A stretch of 64,000 bases of DNA, from the NCBI RefSeq assembly GCF_002575655.3, contig NC_053041.3, positions 369,813,054-369,877,053 of the forward strand, read 5' to 3'. Under the pieces are notes generated by a model. That model made no database searches and was not told the origin of the DNA. It was given only the letters and a program-made list of their open reading frames with translations. Of the stretch, positions 11,352 through 24,100 are shown in pieces (the first letter of the stretch is position 1; every line of letters starts with the position of its first letter). The DNA comes from Aegilops tauschii subsp. strangulata. Taxonomy: Eukaryota > Streptophyta > Magnoliopsida > Poales > Poaceae. The translations under genes and the position numbers were made by a program.

Positions 11352-13090
11352 GGCAGATCGACGGGGTGGCCGTGAACGGAGAATCTCCGGCGAGCGATTA
11401 CGGCGGAGCAGTGGGTTGGCAGAGGGTTTGAGTGGTCGAGCAGCATCAGTGGATGTTACGGGACTTGTTTTGCAGCTAAACGGAGCTGGAGCTGGCGTAA
11501 TGGCGTCTGCCCACGGTGAGGTGACCGCACGGGCTCAACGGCGGCAGAGAGCGCGCTCCGCGCCCTGGGGTTCACGACGAGAGCGGCAGCGCATTCGGGG
11601 GAGTGGACGGCCACGCGGCGGGCTCCGGTGGTTTGGGCGGCGCTGGGTGGAGTTGGCGGCGCCGTGTCTCCCGCTGGCGTCCGCAAAGCCGCCGCCGGCG
11701 TCGATCACGGGGCGGCGCACCTTCTGCTGCTCGTCGCCGACGCCCGCAAGATGCCAGGCACTCGTGCGGTGCAGGAACAAGTGGGCGAGGACGAGGAGCA
11801 AGGCGACGCGAGGGTACTGGCGAGATTGATGCCCGGCTCTGAAGAAAACGACAGTGAGTACTGACTGAACTCTGAAGTTAACTGAAACTTGACAGTGACC
11901 AAGCATTGCAGGTGTTCGACAGTAGGCTTTGGTAAAAAGATAAATTTTTCTGGAGCTGTAACTTGGTGAGATGATCACTCAAAGCACCCAGGGGCTGCAT
12001 GAATTTACTTGGAATTTTTGGAGAAAGTTTTGAATGAATTTCACCAAATTTGGCAAATCTGGTCCAAACTTGCAGCTGATGTAGTTTGAAATTTTTGAAC
12101 TGGATACCAGTGGATCTTCATGGTTCTAGGTTGAGGGTTCAAAGGACTAGGAGGGGAAAGAAGTTTGGTGGTAAAAGTCAAAACAGAAAAAGGAGTTCCT
12201 TTGTAAATCTCCAAGAGGTAGAATAGAAGGCAGAAAAATATTTGAATGGAAATAAATACATGGGGAGGTTCAACTTGCTGGATTTGATGCAAATCATGAT
12301 CCAAGGTGAGGAAAGGGTTAGGAGAGAGGATTTGCACTAATGCCATGGCAAGAAGGAATAGTTGAAAGTGGTAAAGGACTTTCCAAAAGCCATAGTGCAT
12401 TCCCAAAATATTTCAAAGGTTATTTTCTCAAATGAAAAAAACATTTTGTCTTGAGTCCAATGAAAAGCAAGAACCTCCAAGACCAAAGGAGGATCTTGGG
12501 TGAATTCAAATAAAATTTTTGCCATAAGGAAAATATTTGAGAGTGAGAGTTCTCTTGAAGAAAATTTTTAAATCGCCCCCTTCAAGTCAAATAAAATCTT
12601 TTGAAAAATCCAAATAAAAACTTGGGTGTCACACACACCTAGCCTTGCAGCTACGCGCGACGCATAAATTCTTCCATAAACATGACCACTATCAGCATTG
12701 CGTTGTAGCCTCCATGCAACAATTTCTCCAAGATTTAGTGAAGTGTTGAGTCAACATAAGGAGGTGTTTGCAACAGAGGGACTTAGGATTTGACCAAAAG
12801 TTCAAGAAAGACGAAGAATGTCACTCCTCAAAAGGGTGCAAGTCCTCAAAAGGTTGCGTTTGTGCGTGAAGATCACAAGGATAAAAGCAAGGACAAAGGT
12901 GGTGAGAAGGTTGTGAGCGGAAAGGCCACTAGGGGAAAGTCCACTCCCAACAAGGAAAATGAAGTGACGTCTTAGTGAGGACATCCCTACCATAGTTACA
13001 CTCACGGCTCTTGTTACTACACTATTGGGCCAATTACTAGAGCTAGCGCACGCCAATTAAATTATCAGGTACTTTCATTTCTTGGTACTG

Positions 13091-13095
13091 AGAAT
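13091..13095. repeat. Target site duplication AGAAT (left)
   Basis: Identical to 14773-14777 on the other side of the solo LTR. Confidence 0.85.
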
Positions 13096-14772
13096 TGAAG
13101 GGAATCATTGCATAGAAAACAAAAAGATTCCAACAAATTCACCCAAGTTCTAATCTACTAGATGCTAGCAATGAGTGAGGGAAGTCTACATACCCTTGTA
13201 GACCAAAAGCGGAAACGTTCTAACGAGCGTGGTTGGCGTAGTTGTACTTTCTTTGCGATCCAATCCGATCCAGCACCGCACGAACGACACCTCTGAGATA
13301 TGCACACGTACGGCTCGGTGACGTCTCCTTCTTATTGATTCAAGAACCGAGAGGGAGAGGTAGATGGGATCTAGGTGAGCATGACGACGTGGTGGTGGAG
13401 TTTATGGTGGAGCTCTCGCAGGGCTTCACCAAGCGTCTGCGGAGGAGGGAGGATAAGCAGGGAGGGAAGGCACCTTAGGTGTGGGGGGGCTGGAGGCTTG
13501 CCCTCCAAGCCTCTAGGGCCGGCGTCCAAGGGGGGAAGGAAGTCCCCTCATTTCCTTCCCCACCAATCGTGATCCCCCTTTTTTTAGGGGTCTTGATCTT
13601 ATCCCTTCGGGATATGATCCTATTTCTTTTAGGGGGGATCTTGGTGCGCCTTGACCAGGGGTGTGGGGCCTTGCCCCACTACCCACGTCCATGTGGGTCC
13701 CTCCATGCAGGTGGCCCCACTCTGAAACCTTCTAGAACCTTCCCGGTACAATACCGAAAAATCCCGAACATTTTTCGGAACCCTGAAAGCCACTTTCCTT
13801 AGATGAAACTTTATCTCCGGACAATTCTAAAGCTCCTCATCATATCCTAGATCCCATCCGACATTCCAAACTATATACGGTCTCACCATTATGAATATCC
13901 CATTACTATTCTAGCGTTACCGAATGTTAAGTGCGTAACCCTACGGGTTCGACAACATGCGGACATGATCGAGACAACTTATCCGATCAACAATCAATAG
14001 CGGGACCTGGATTCCCATAATGACTCCCACATATTCAACAAAGATCTTTATCTGTTTGAACCACAATGTCGAGGATTGAAACAATCTCGTATTCCATTCC
14101 CTTTGTCTCGCAATATTTTACTTGCCCGATATTCAATCATCGGTATCACCATACCTAGTTCAATCTCGTTACCTGGAAAGTTCTCTTTACTCATTCCGTA
14201 ATACGATATCCCCGTGACTAAACACATTAGTCACATGCTTGCAAGCTACTTAGGATATCGTATTACTGAGAGGGCCAAGAGATATCTCTCTGTCACATGG
14301 AGTGACAAATCCCAGTCTTGATCCATACCACCCAAATAGTACCTTTCGAAATACGTGAAGAGCACCTTTATGATCACCTAGTTACGAAGTGATGGTTGAT
14401 ACCCACAAGGCATTCTTCCGATATTAGGGAGTGACATGATCTCATGGTCAAAGGAATAGATACTTGACATTAAGAAAGCAATAGAAATTTGAACTTAGTG
14501 ACACGATTGGGTCGGTCCATCACATCATTCTCCTAATGATGTGATCTCATTATTAAATGACAACTCATGTCTATGGTTAGGAAACCTTAACCATCTTTAA
14601 TCAACAAGTTAGTCTAGTAGAGGCTCACTAGGGACATGGCGTTTGTTTATGTATCCACACATGTATTTAAGTTTCTAGTCACCAATTATAGAATGGAGAA
14701 TAAACACTTATCAAGAACAAGGAAATATGATAATAACAACTTTATTATTGCCTCTAGGGCATATTTCCAACA
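13096..14772 (-). mobile_element. Solo LTR of an Angela/BARE/WIS-like copia element
   Basis: The minus-strand start is TGTTGGAAATATGCCCTAGA, the hallmark of this abundant Triticeae copia LTR. The plus-strand start is TGAAGGGAATCATTGCATAG. The length is 1677 bp, close to the 1748 bp of the related LTR at 59069. AGAAT flanks it on both sides, and neither a primer binding site nor an internal domain is attached, so it is a solo LTR left by LTR-LTR recombination. Confidence 0.9.
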
Positions 14773-14777
14773 AGAAT
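14773..14777. repeat. Target site duplication AGAAT (right)
   Basis: Perfect match to 13091-13095. Confidence 0.85.
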
Positions 14778-14959
14778 ATGATGCTGCCTAAATTGGATGC
14801 ATTTGTGTTATTTAGAAATGATGGGCCTAGCATGGACAACACGGATGGATATTGGAGCATGATCAAGTGTGGATATGAAGGTGTCGCACAGGGAAGAAGA
14901 ACGGAATTTCCAGTGGAGTTTTTAGCACTTTGAAACCATGATGATGACATACAAGGACC

Positions 14960-15760
14960 TGTTATTGGGAAACATAGTAGAAAACAAAAAAAATCAGCCT
15001 ACGGATCAAGATCCCAGGATCACTATGAAGATGCATACAAGGTTAGATCTGGTCGTTGCCAACTTCGAGTTGCAGCGGAAGAAGAGTTGGTGTATATCAT
15101 TCTTGAAGTCCCTTGAACCGTCCTACGCGGTCCCTCAAACGAAGATCGAAAGCACGATCTCTCTAGGGATTGCACATGTACGAGATCGATGATCCGGCAG
15201 CACTTCACCGTTCAGAGCTAGGCATCGCCGGAGAACTTGAAGAGGGGGGAAGAGCCTTGCGGCGACGCTCTGCTTTTCTGGAGAACTAGAGCTTGTGAGA
15301 GAAGGGGCGCCCGAAACATGAGAGAGAGAGGGGGAGAACTTGTCTCTGGGGAGGGCGCCCCCTTGCATATATATAGGTGTAGGAGGGGGCCTAGCCGACT
15401 GGAGGAGGGGAATCCCTCCCTTGGGGGAGCCACCCTTCTCCAACTCCTAACCGCCTGCTTATCTTGTAGGGCAAGCCAAAGGGGGGCGCCACCCTTATGG
15501 AGCCTCTAGGTCCATGTTGTTGCCCCCTTATAGACTTTAGCCTATTATATGGCAGCCTATCGCACCTAGAATAATCCTGGGGGGGTCCCAATAAATACTG
15601 CCACCCTCTTATATTACTATTAGGTCCCTTAGAACTTTTCCACCTTCCTGGTTTTCTTTGAAATGCTTTTGGTTTCCTCGAAACAATTCCTATTATCTCG
15701 GAAACTTTTCCGGTGATATTTTCTCAAACTCCTAATTCCAATAGAGTACAACAAAAGTCA
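14960..15760 (-). mobile_element. Copia-type LTR fragment
   Basis: Begins TGTTATTGGGAAACATAGTA, resembling the inverted right end of copia LTRs such as the one at 59069. It contains a GC-rich leader-like block with a TATATATA at about 15368-15375. The far end is not recognisable and it runs into copia RNase H debris. Family unassigned. Confidence 0.45.
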
Positions 15761-15808
15761 ACCTCGGGTTCATGTTAATTCCTTGGACGCTCCCTGGTAA
15801 GTTGGCCC

Positions 15809-16084
15809 TTGAAGAAGCAAAATTGTGTCTCCTTCTCCACCATGGAAGCAGAGTATTTCGCTGCTGCAAGTTGTCGTACTCGATGGCTGGATGAGGCAAA
15901 CATCGAAAGGTTATGGTATTACTATGAACAAGATGCCTCTTTATGTGACAATGAGAGTGCAATTAAGATCGCCAACAACTTCGCTCAACATAGCCGCACC
16001 AAGCATATTGCCATTCGTCAACATTTCATAAGAGGTCATGTTGGAAGAGGTGACACTGAGATAGCTCATGTTGGCAGTAACTAG
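15809..16084 (+). pseudogene. Copia RNase H C-terminal remnant with two frameshifts
   Basis: Reads KKQNCVSFSTMEAEYFAA, then later LCDNESAIKIANN and HSRTKHIAIRQHF, which are RNase H and C-terminal motifs of copia polyproteins. Between about 15878 and 15945 the family-like sequence (WMRQTSKGYG) continues in another frame, so two compensating frameshifts are present. It ends near HVGSN. It is a dead fragment without its own LTR or RT. Confidence 0.75.
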
Positions 16085-17890
16085 CCGTCATGGCAGAGGC
16101 GCAGCACGCGGCTGATGTGACGGCGGCCCGATCTTTCGATGAGAGTGTGGATAATTATCGATTTGGTGGATTTTGACCTTGACGATCCGGCTATATCGTA
16201 CCCGACGATACGCCTCGACAATGGCTAAACCAATCTCCGATGGTTATTGACCTTGACGTAGGCACGATCAACCTGAACAACGAGGTTCGAGTTCCTGCAA
16301 GCAACCAAAGAACCGGCAAGAACAAAGGTGAATTGCAATCTGAAATTGCGGCTGAAAAATTAAGCACACGAACTAGATGAAAAATTGGGGTTCCACTGTG
16401 GATCTGACAAGGCGGTTGTTCTACACGTCTCGTAAATGCGAATTCTGGCGATGGCTAAACAATACAATAAAACCCGAGTCTAAACCCTAGAATATGATGA
16501 CTATTTATTAAAGGCCGGCGTGGAGATCGCTTCGTCTATTTTCTTGAAAGTCAAGATGTGCCTGTTAATCTGCCGGGCCCACACGCGATCTGATCTGAAA
16601 TAAACTTCTCGTATGAACCTGGTGGCAAACTGCCTCATCGGCACTAGGCCCAGATGCACAACACGCAAGGCCATGCATGGGCTCCTTTGTGTGTGCCATG
16701 CATGTGGGCAGGTCACGTGCATGCATATGGGCCCCACCTTGACATGCATAACAAAATGAGATGGATTGCATGTTCGTATGCCCTTGGCCACTGGATGCAT
16801 GTTGATTTGATAATGCTTAACTGTAAATCTTCTGTATTCCTCAAAAAAAAATGTAAATCTTTTGTATTAAACTTCACATCTCACCCGAGGTTTGTGCATG
16901 TCTTCTTTAATCCTGCATATAAAATATTGTGTTGTATTTTTGTTTCGGATAACAAAATAATAATTCATATAATTTTTATTAGAATTCACCTGATAATTAT
17001 CTTTACGCGTAACAACTGTGGTTATATCCGTATGGGTCATGTCCATATCAGCGGCACTGCCGGTCTTCGTGTTTTGGATGTTCCAGGATGACAATACAAC
17101 CTGTGGCTCCTTGAGCAGCACCGGCTCACAGAGGACCAGATCGTCGACGAGCAGGCGAACAAGGAGGTCGTCGCGGCCATGGTCACTGACAATTTGGGCG
17201 TCGCGGATAAGCAACGAGCGTTATACGGAGTGCGACAGCCATTTCGAGTAGATCACAGCCGAGGCGGCACATGTGATTACGGACAAGAACACTGCCAACA
17301 TCGACAACTTCATGATTGTTCACGCCAGGCCGCAACAACCATGAGGTCGGACCGAGGAGTAGGACGTGGGACACGGACATGCCCATGGCCCGCAAAGATT
17401 TAGACTAGAACAATTAAATCCATAAGTTTTGCTATGTGAAAAAATCCCTATATTAATGAAAATGCCATGTCCATTTTTATTTGGTGCGTCATTTTTTTTT
17501 GGTGGACAAAGTTGGGTGGCTGGCTCCCCGAAGCTGTCCCCAGACACGTCCAAACATGTCCACTTTATTTGGTGCAGTAATAGCATCGGAGATGCCCTGA
17601 ATCTAGTCTAGGAAAGAATCCTATTCCAGATCGCTGGGATTTTCCTAACTCCCGCCAATAGCATCGCGTTGTAGGCCTTAGCGTCCGCCGGCTTTGGTCG
17701 TGGACTTAGCAAACCACCACATTGTGCCAACCAATTTCAACAAGGCAAATCAAATCATCTTCAAAACCTTTACACTACAAATCCTCCATCAATCAAATAA
17801 GCTAAATAGCCAATCGAATCGGCAGCAACGAGCGAAGCAAATATCATCATCATCCAACATGACAAACATATTTTACACTACAAAGTAACT
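16085..17890. other. Unassigned intergenic sequence downstream of the TOPLESS-type gene
   Basis: No ORF here shows a recognisable domain. A CATGCA-rich patch lies at about 16650-16750. The remainder may be old transposon sequence that I cannot name. The transcript 3' end of the neighbouring minus-strand gene probably falls in or just right of the right edge of this stretch. Confidence 0.4.
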
Positions 17891-18190
17891 ACCCCCACAA
17901 ATAAAGGGGCATAAATAAATAAAAACAAATAACGGCTTCTAAGTAACCACCACTAGCTGGGAGCAGGAAAAGCTTTACAAAGGAAGAGGGCACCAGGTGA
18001 GAAGGTTAAGATTTTGGGGGCAAAAAAACAACCAGGAACCAAAAACTAATCTAGACATGCCATCATCAATCACCACCTGTAGCAAGGAGATGGTGTGGAA
18101 TTGATACATATCACCTCACCTTGTCTCATGAATCTAACTGTTTTCTTTCTCCCTATCTCCTAGAGTCCTACCATTGTTTAGTGGCCTGAG

Positions 18191-21100
18191 TCATCTCGTT
18201 GGCTGATCAGACGTCTGGTTGTTAGATGCTGCTGGAGCTGATGACATGGACGGGTGGGCTCCGTTATCCTGGGGAGGCGCGACTCCCCACTTTGGGTCCG
18301 CGTCCAGTGGCTCAACCACATGAACTGCCCCATCACTCATTCCAACTGCAATCTGGTTAGGCTCCAAGGGATGCGCCGCTACAACCATGGGGTACACACT
18401 TGCCCCGCTGTTGGATTAACAAACAGGGGAAATAATAAGCAAAACGCAACCACGTATGAAAACAAAAACAAGCAGTGACACTGAGCAGCATACCTAGATA
18501 TTGAAGGAGGCACATAGGCGGAAAGTGCAATCCTGCAACGCAACCTAAGGGACTCGGCTTCAAATACTCCAATAGCACCATCACAGAAACCAGCGTAAAC
18601 AAGGAGACCATCACACGAGTATATTGCACTCGAAACTGGCGCTGGCAGTGCATCTCTTGGGTACCACTGCATTTGCATCAAGTAACAGGGGAAATCAATG
18701 AAGATGCCCAGTAACAATAATAATCCATAAAGGAGAAAGAAGCAAATATGTATAAATCAAAAATATTTAGCAATGACATGCAGTGAGTAATAAACCTAGG
18801 GTAAGAAACAATGTGAATATGGAATAACGAGCAGATACAAAAATAATAAATTTTAGTCATGACTAACCGAGCGCGAGCATTCAAGATTTCCATCATAGAT
18901 TGCCAGTTGGCTCTCATGAACTACAAGAAGATGTGTTTGGTCATTGTGAAACTGGACCCTTGTATCGCCAACTAAAGCACCAGAGCGATTTGCCGGGGGT
19001 TGGATATATTTTGATTTCTTCTTCTCCCAACCATCAATGCTCCAGACACATAGCTGCAAATTTTGGTTTCATCAATCAATGATTTGAGAACAAATATATG
19101 ACATCATAGTTGTTTGCCCAATCGCAAAGAAAATATAATAAACAGACTAATGAATGGCCTGGCATGCGACTAACATGAATTGGACCGTTTCCGCATAGCA
19201 ATTTGAACATTTAGCCGGTACAATAATTTATAACAGAGTAAAAGATCATACCTGAGCATCAGCACCTGAAGATACAAGAACATTCATTGATTGAGAAAAT
19301 GCCAGTCCGGTAATCTTTTTCTGATGACCCTTGAGCTTGCTTTTGACCTAAGTAATTTTGTGGAGTTGACATTAGTACATGGCTTTCGAATCAAGATTTA
19401 GTGCAAAATAAATCAATATTAAGTGCAAATCCAACATGAAAGGATTCAATTGTTACCAGACAAAGACTCCCAAGTATTTAGAAGTGTCGGTTGAAGGTTT
19501 TTGATCGACAGAAATTGTAATGGTATGTTTGGTTTGTGTCCAAAATCTATCTTACCAAAATTTTATCCATTCTAGTTCATTTTTCTTGCCAACATTGGAC
19601 GAATCATGGGCAACCAAAACCATGAACAAAATTTGGGCTAACCAATTTTTTGGTAGGGTGAGCTTGGGCTAAACCTAAATACACCCTAAGTGTAATCTCA
19701 GATACATCAAACAGGGCAAAGCAAGAGGAGATACAAAACATATTATTTAAAAGCAATGATACATTGATACTTCAATTCAAGTGAGTTTCATAAGTTAGCA
19801 GCACACACCTCATCAACACGGACATTGTAGATTTGAATGGTCGAGTCCTCCATTCCTATAGCAATAATATTATTGTCCTGTGGGTGGAATGCGAGGAAAG
19901 TCGCAGCAGGTGGAGGTGCCATGAACGTAGTCATGACCTGCGACAGATTTCACATATCTAATCAGGAAAGTCGGATAAAGGCAGTAACGCAATTATGGTT
20001 CTTGTTATCTGGAGTAATGGCTTATCAGGACGCTATATTACCCTAAGTGTGCACGGTTGGTTCAGAGGGGGAGGGGGGGATTGTCTATATGATGGAGAAG
20101 CCATTTACCTTGAACGTCATCATATTGAACAAAGAGACTTTGCCACCAGATGCAGACATAACATAGGAATCATTTTTGGACAACGCAATGCAGGCAGTTG
20201 CTTCTTCTGGGTTGCCGTCACTTGTGTCATTTGTCATTAGAATCCCATTTGCTGGTTGCCACAGGTGAGGCGAAATAGATGCAGTAGACTAACAGAAGAG
20301 GGTAAAGATAATTCAGAAGGCAAGCAAAAAAAGATTGCAACTGAAATCCAAATAAATACAACTTCAGTCTACCTTGCCATTAGGATTCCTGTCACTGCGT
20401 TGCCATTTCCACAGCTTATGAACAGCATTGGAACCGAGAGACAAAAGTGCAACCCCACTATTTGTATACAACAAACGGACAACCTGTTGAGGAAACAAAT
20501 AAAATGTGACTCATCAGAAATTTTACATTGCCCAGAGCATTAACAAAATTGCTTGGCGAATAGTGAACTGCCAATTACTCCCTCCGTTCCTAAATATAAG
20601 TCTTTGTAGAGATTCCACTATGAACCACATACGGATGTATATAGATGCATTTTAAGTGTAGATTCATTCAATTTGCTCCGTATGTAGTCCACCTAGTGGA
20701 ATCACTAGAAAGACTTATATTTAGGAACGGAGGGAGTATATAGCAAAAAACTACAAGCAAATATAAACCTTTATGAAATAATAACTACAGTCAAATATCA
20801 AACAGCCAATATACCCTCTTCTATATCTTAAGGAAACAGGTTGTATGTGTAAGTTGAAATTGCATGCTCAATATTTATAACTCAATAAAACATACAGATA
20901 ACTAAAGGTAATTATGCAACTTGGCCAACATACTTTTGTTGGAGATGCTGCTGTATCTGGACAACGCCGTGCCCGAAGATGTCCTGAATCAACAATGTCG
21001 GCCAACTTCCAGGTCTTCAGCTTTTCAGATTCATCAGTTATTCTTGGTTTAACATCCGGCGTTCTGCTAACATCCATAGATGCCTGCAAATTTGTTCACG

Positions 21101-24100
21101 ACATTTAGCAAACCAATGTATTGAAGAACAAGAAAGGCTGTGGGAACTAACCAGTCCACTCATTGATACTGCAGGCAACATCCTGTCAGGTCGCTCTGAG
21201 TTCACTGCTATAGGACTAGATACATTTGAAGCAGAACCAAGGTTGGTGAGCAGTGGAGGCTGCATTAAAAAAAATTAGAAGTGAGTACATGGCACTTATT
21301 AAAACGATCTTCAGTAATTGCCAGGCCAAATAGAAACCAACATTATGCAGCTAAAGTGGAATAGTAGTTGAATGAATTAGTTGTTTCAAAATCATCATTG
21401 GAACTCATCTTGTGTGCACCATACAGATACAGCTGGATGCAAATGTCCTTTAAGACTGTAGGCAACAGTCACAGGCTCAAATAAAGATTTCAGATAGAGC
21501 AAACAAAAACAAATACCAGAAAACGAGAAACCTAAATAAGGACCAAATTAATGTAACATTTATACCCTAAGTGGACCTAGGACACAAGCAAATGTTGATG
21601 AAAAGTATATGCATCATTACCTTTGTATTAATTTGTTGAGGAGGTCCACGAGAGCCTTCAAAAGCCCTGCTCTCTAGCATCCTCAGCAAACGCTGCCCAT
21701 CGGTGTTCGCTAATATTTTTATTCCATTATCGTTTGCTGTAACAGCAAGCAATGACCCTTCCCTATTGAATCTCAGGCGCGGGCTTGCCTGCATAAATCA
21801 GTAAAAGTCAAGCAAAAACACTTGGTATGTACATTCATAAAAAAAGCTACAGAAATAAACTTACAGGCAGTCCACCCTCACAGTCTGTTGTTGTCAGTAT
21901 GTTGGTGTTATCCATATCCCAGAATTTAACAACGAATTCATCTCCAGCAGCCAAAAAATGGTTTCTCGTTGTGTCAAACTGGACAACACCCAGTGACCGT
22001 TTCCTGAAGCCATTATATGTCCTCTTAATAGCTCCTTCAGTCTCATTCCACTCGACCAAGTGGGAATCACCGTCTTTACTAGTTCCACAAGAGAAGAGCC
22101 TGCAAGGAAATTTCAAAGCAGGTAAATTATATGGGTGTGAAATTCTAAAAAAATGAAGTATAATGTAGGTCTTTCATCCTTCAGCATGTTAGCTTAATTT
22201 TTCACTTGAAGCTTCTCACCTTGTACCATCAGCACTATAAGACATGGTAGTACACCAATGTCCAGGAGCATCGTAGTCGACCCGTGAGCCCAAACAGTCG
22301 TATAACCATGCCTTGATTTTTCCATCGATGGCGGTAGAAAAGATAAACTGCAGAGAAGCTAAAGTTGTAGAAACCCACAGACAGATGATAAAGATGAAAC
22401 AATTTGAAGTACAAGACTGGGATGCCAAAATTAAACTAAGTGGATAGCAGCCAAAACAGCAAGTACAGTACCAGTGCAAAAATGGCAAGAGCATAGCTTA
22501 AGAATAGCAGAGGTGAAATCATCCAGAAAGTACCTGAATGTTCTCCTTGTAGTGAGGGCAAACAGAGTACACTGAAGCCTCATGGCCTTCAAATGTGTAT
22601 TGCTTTTGTCCGGACTGAGCATCCCATACCTGCAAATGAAATGTGCAAGCATGCTAAGGATGTTCTCTTTCATTCTAAAAACAGTGACATCATGAGTAAC
22701 CTCACCTTAATGAGTTTGTCATCGCCACATGTAATAATTGATAGGGACTTGTTGGGGTGAGAGAATGCAATGTCATTGACCCCGCCAATGTGAGCATCAA
22801 TCTGTGCAATTCACAAAGAATCAAATAGTTAGCAACCTTTAAGCGGTTCCGATGAGGATTAGTTTGGGCATTATGGGGAGTTAAGGACTCTGTCCACCTA
22901 AGGGCTCGAATCCAAACCTCACGTTGTCAAACAGACCGAATGGAGGTGTACATAGAAAACTAATAGTCTCATCAATATGCATGTACCTCTGCTTGCTGTC
23001 TTAACTCTCCATTAGGAACAAACGTGTACGTCTGAACGATATGCTTTGAAAATGCCACACCTGAGAATCAAATCAAGCTTAAAGAATCAATCTGACAGAC
23101 AAGCAAGAAAAGTGACAAGGAATAGAACACTCCTGAGCAGAGAAGCATGCCCAAATGATATGCACTCCCAAGCATAAAACAATGCCCAAATGCTATCTTT
23201 TTATTGAAAAATGGCGGGTATTTGAATAATGCAGTTAAACTGCCTGTTTCCATACCTAAAATATTTCCATCAGGGCTCCACAGACACCTATTGACACATA
23301 TTGCAGCATCTTTCATTAGTGCAGCCTGAACAAAGAACAACACATTTTATGCATTAGAACTCGACAATATAAGTCTAATTACAGGCTTACAGCACATTAC
23401 AAGTTGCTAACAACACAGAATAAAATAGATACAAGAATTTATCATTCAAATAATGACCTGCAATGGCAAGGTGCAGGAGCCAATGTCCCAAACTTTAAAT
23501 GTCTTGTGTGCTATCCTTTCGCGTGAACCAACTTCCCATATCCCGATGTCACCAACATTTGTTCCAACTGTTTTACAAGACATTAAATAAATAATATGCA
23601 CTAACAAAGTAAATATTCAAGAACCAAGCAAAGTGTTTGAAGCATGTACCTAGAAGAATAGTTTGTTGAACAGGATGGAAATCCAGGCTCATAACATTAG
23701 AACCCTGATTGAGAGTGCGAACAACTTGTTTGGGGAGGTCTTCTTGACTGTAAACATTGGGAGGATGGCTTGCACCAGAGAATGACACCTATAGTTTTTT
23801 TAAGGTGTCAAAAGTGCTTCATCAATCCACTGTTACAGAAATGAGTAAAGAGCAGAAACTATGGCAAGTCCAAGTTCACCCAAATACCTCATCTGGCTGG
23901 CCTACACGCATTCTTTTCATCAGATGTTCAGAATCTGCAGACTGATAGTCAATGCCAGGCGCACTTGTAGGAGTCCTTGGATGCTTCAGAAATGCCGCTG
24001 CAAACAAATAGAGCATCCAAACAAAAAATGAAACAACATTGAAACAGTGACAGACACCATTTTGCTGAATTGCAGTTTTATGATACCCAAACAAAAAATG

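Larger units (their letters stand above)
1..12633 (-). mobile_element. Ty3/gypsy chromovirus (Tekay/Del-like), 3' LTR truncated by window edge
   Basis: Order along the minus strand: 5' LTR (12633 to 8434), primer binding site, extra ORF, gag-protease-RT-RNase H-integrase-chromodomain, polypurine tract, 3' LTR (2683 down to the window start). The integrase after RNase H and the C-terminal chromodomain-like segment place it among chromoviruses; Tekay/Del is my best clade guess from protein resemblance. The two LTR copies align over 2672 bases with about 16 substitutions by eye and one 11-base indel, so insertion is recent. The target duplication cannot be checked because the left end is outside the window. 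Extrapolated full length is about 14 kb. Confidence 0.9.
8434..12633 (-). repeat. 5' LTR of the chromovirus, complete, 4200 bp
   Basis: On the plus strand it runs from TGTCACGACC (8434) to GGGTGTCACA (12633), giving TG...CA ends and near-inverted TGTCACG/TGTGACA termini. The right end is set by where identity with the 3' LTR stops. The left end is set by the adjacent primer binding site. The inner 1.5 kb contains two families of short tandem repeats. Confidence 0.88.
12790..14935 (+). pseudogene. Remnant gypsy polyprotein tail, split by a solo LTR
   Basis: A Lys-rich reading frame (12790-12975) is followed, after two in-frame stops, by GPITRASARQLN and VLSFLGTEN up to 13095. Removing the solo LTR and one AGAAT copy joins this in frame to MMLPKLDAFVLF and a terminal stop at 14933-14935. 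Motifs of the GP[IM]TRARA type occur near the C-terminus of grass gypsy polyproteins, so I read this as retrotransposon debris. The exact family is not determined. From 12634 to 12789 nothing recognisable is present. Confidence 0.5.

Noticed and set aside
17018..17403. Possible captured gene fragment
   Set aside because: Short overlapping ORFs without motifs or splice structure; cannot be supported.
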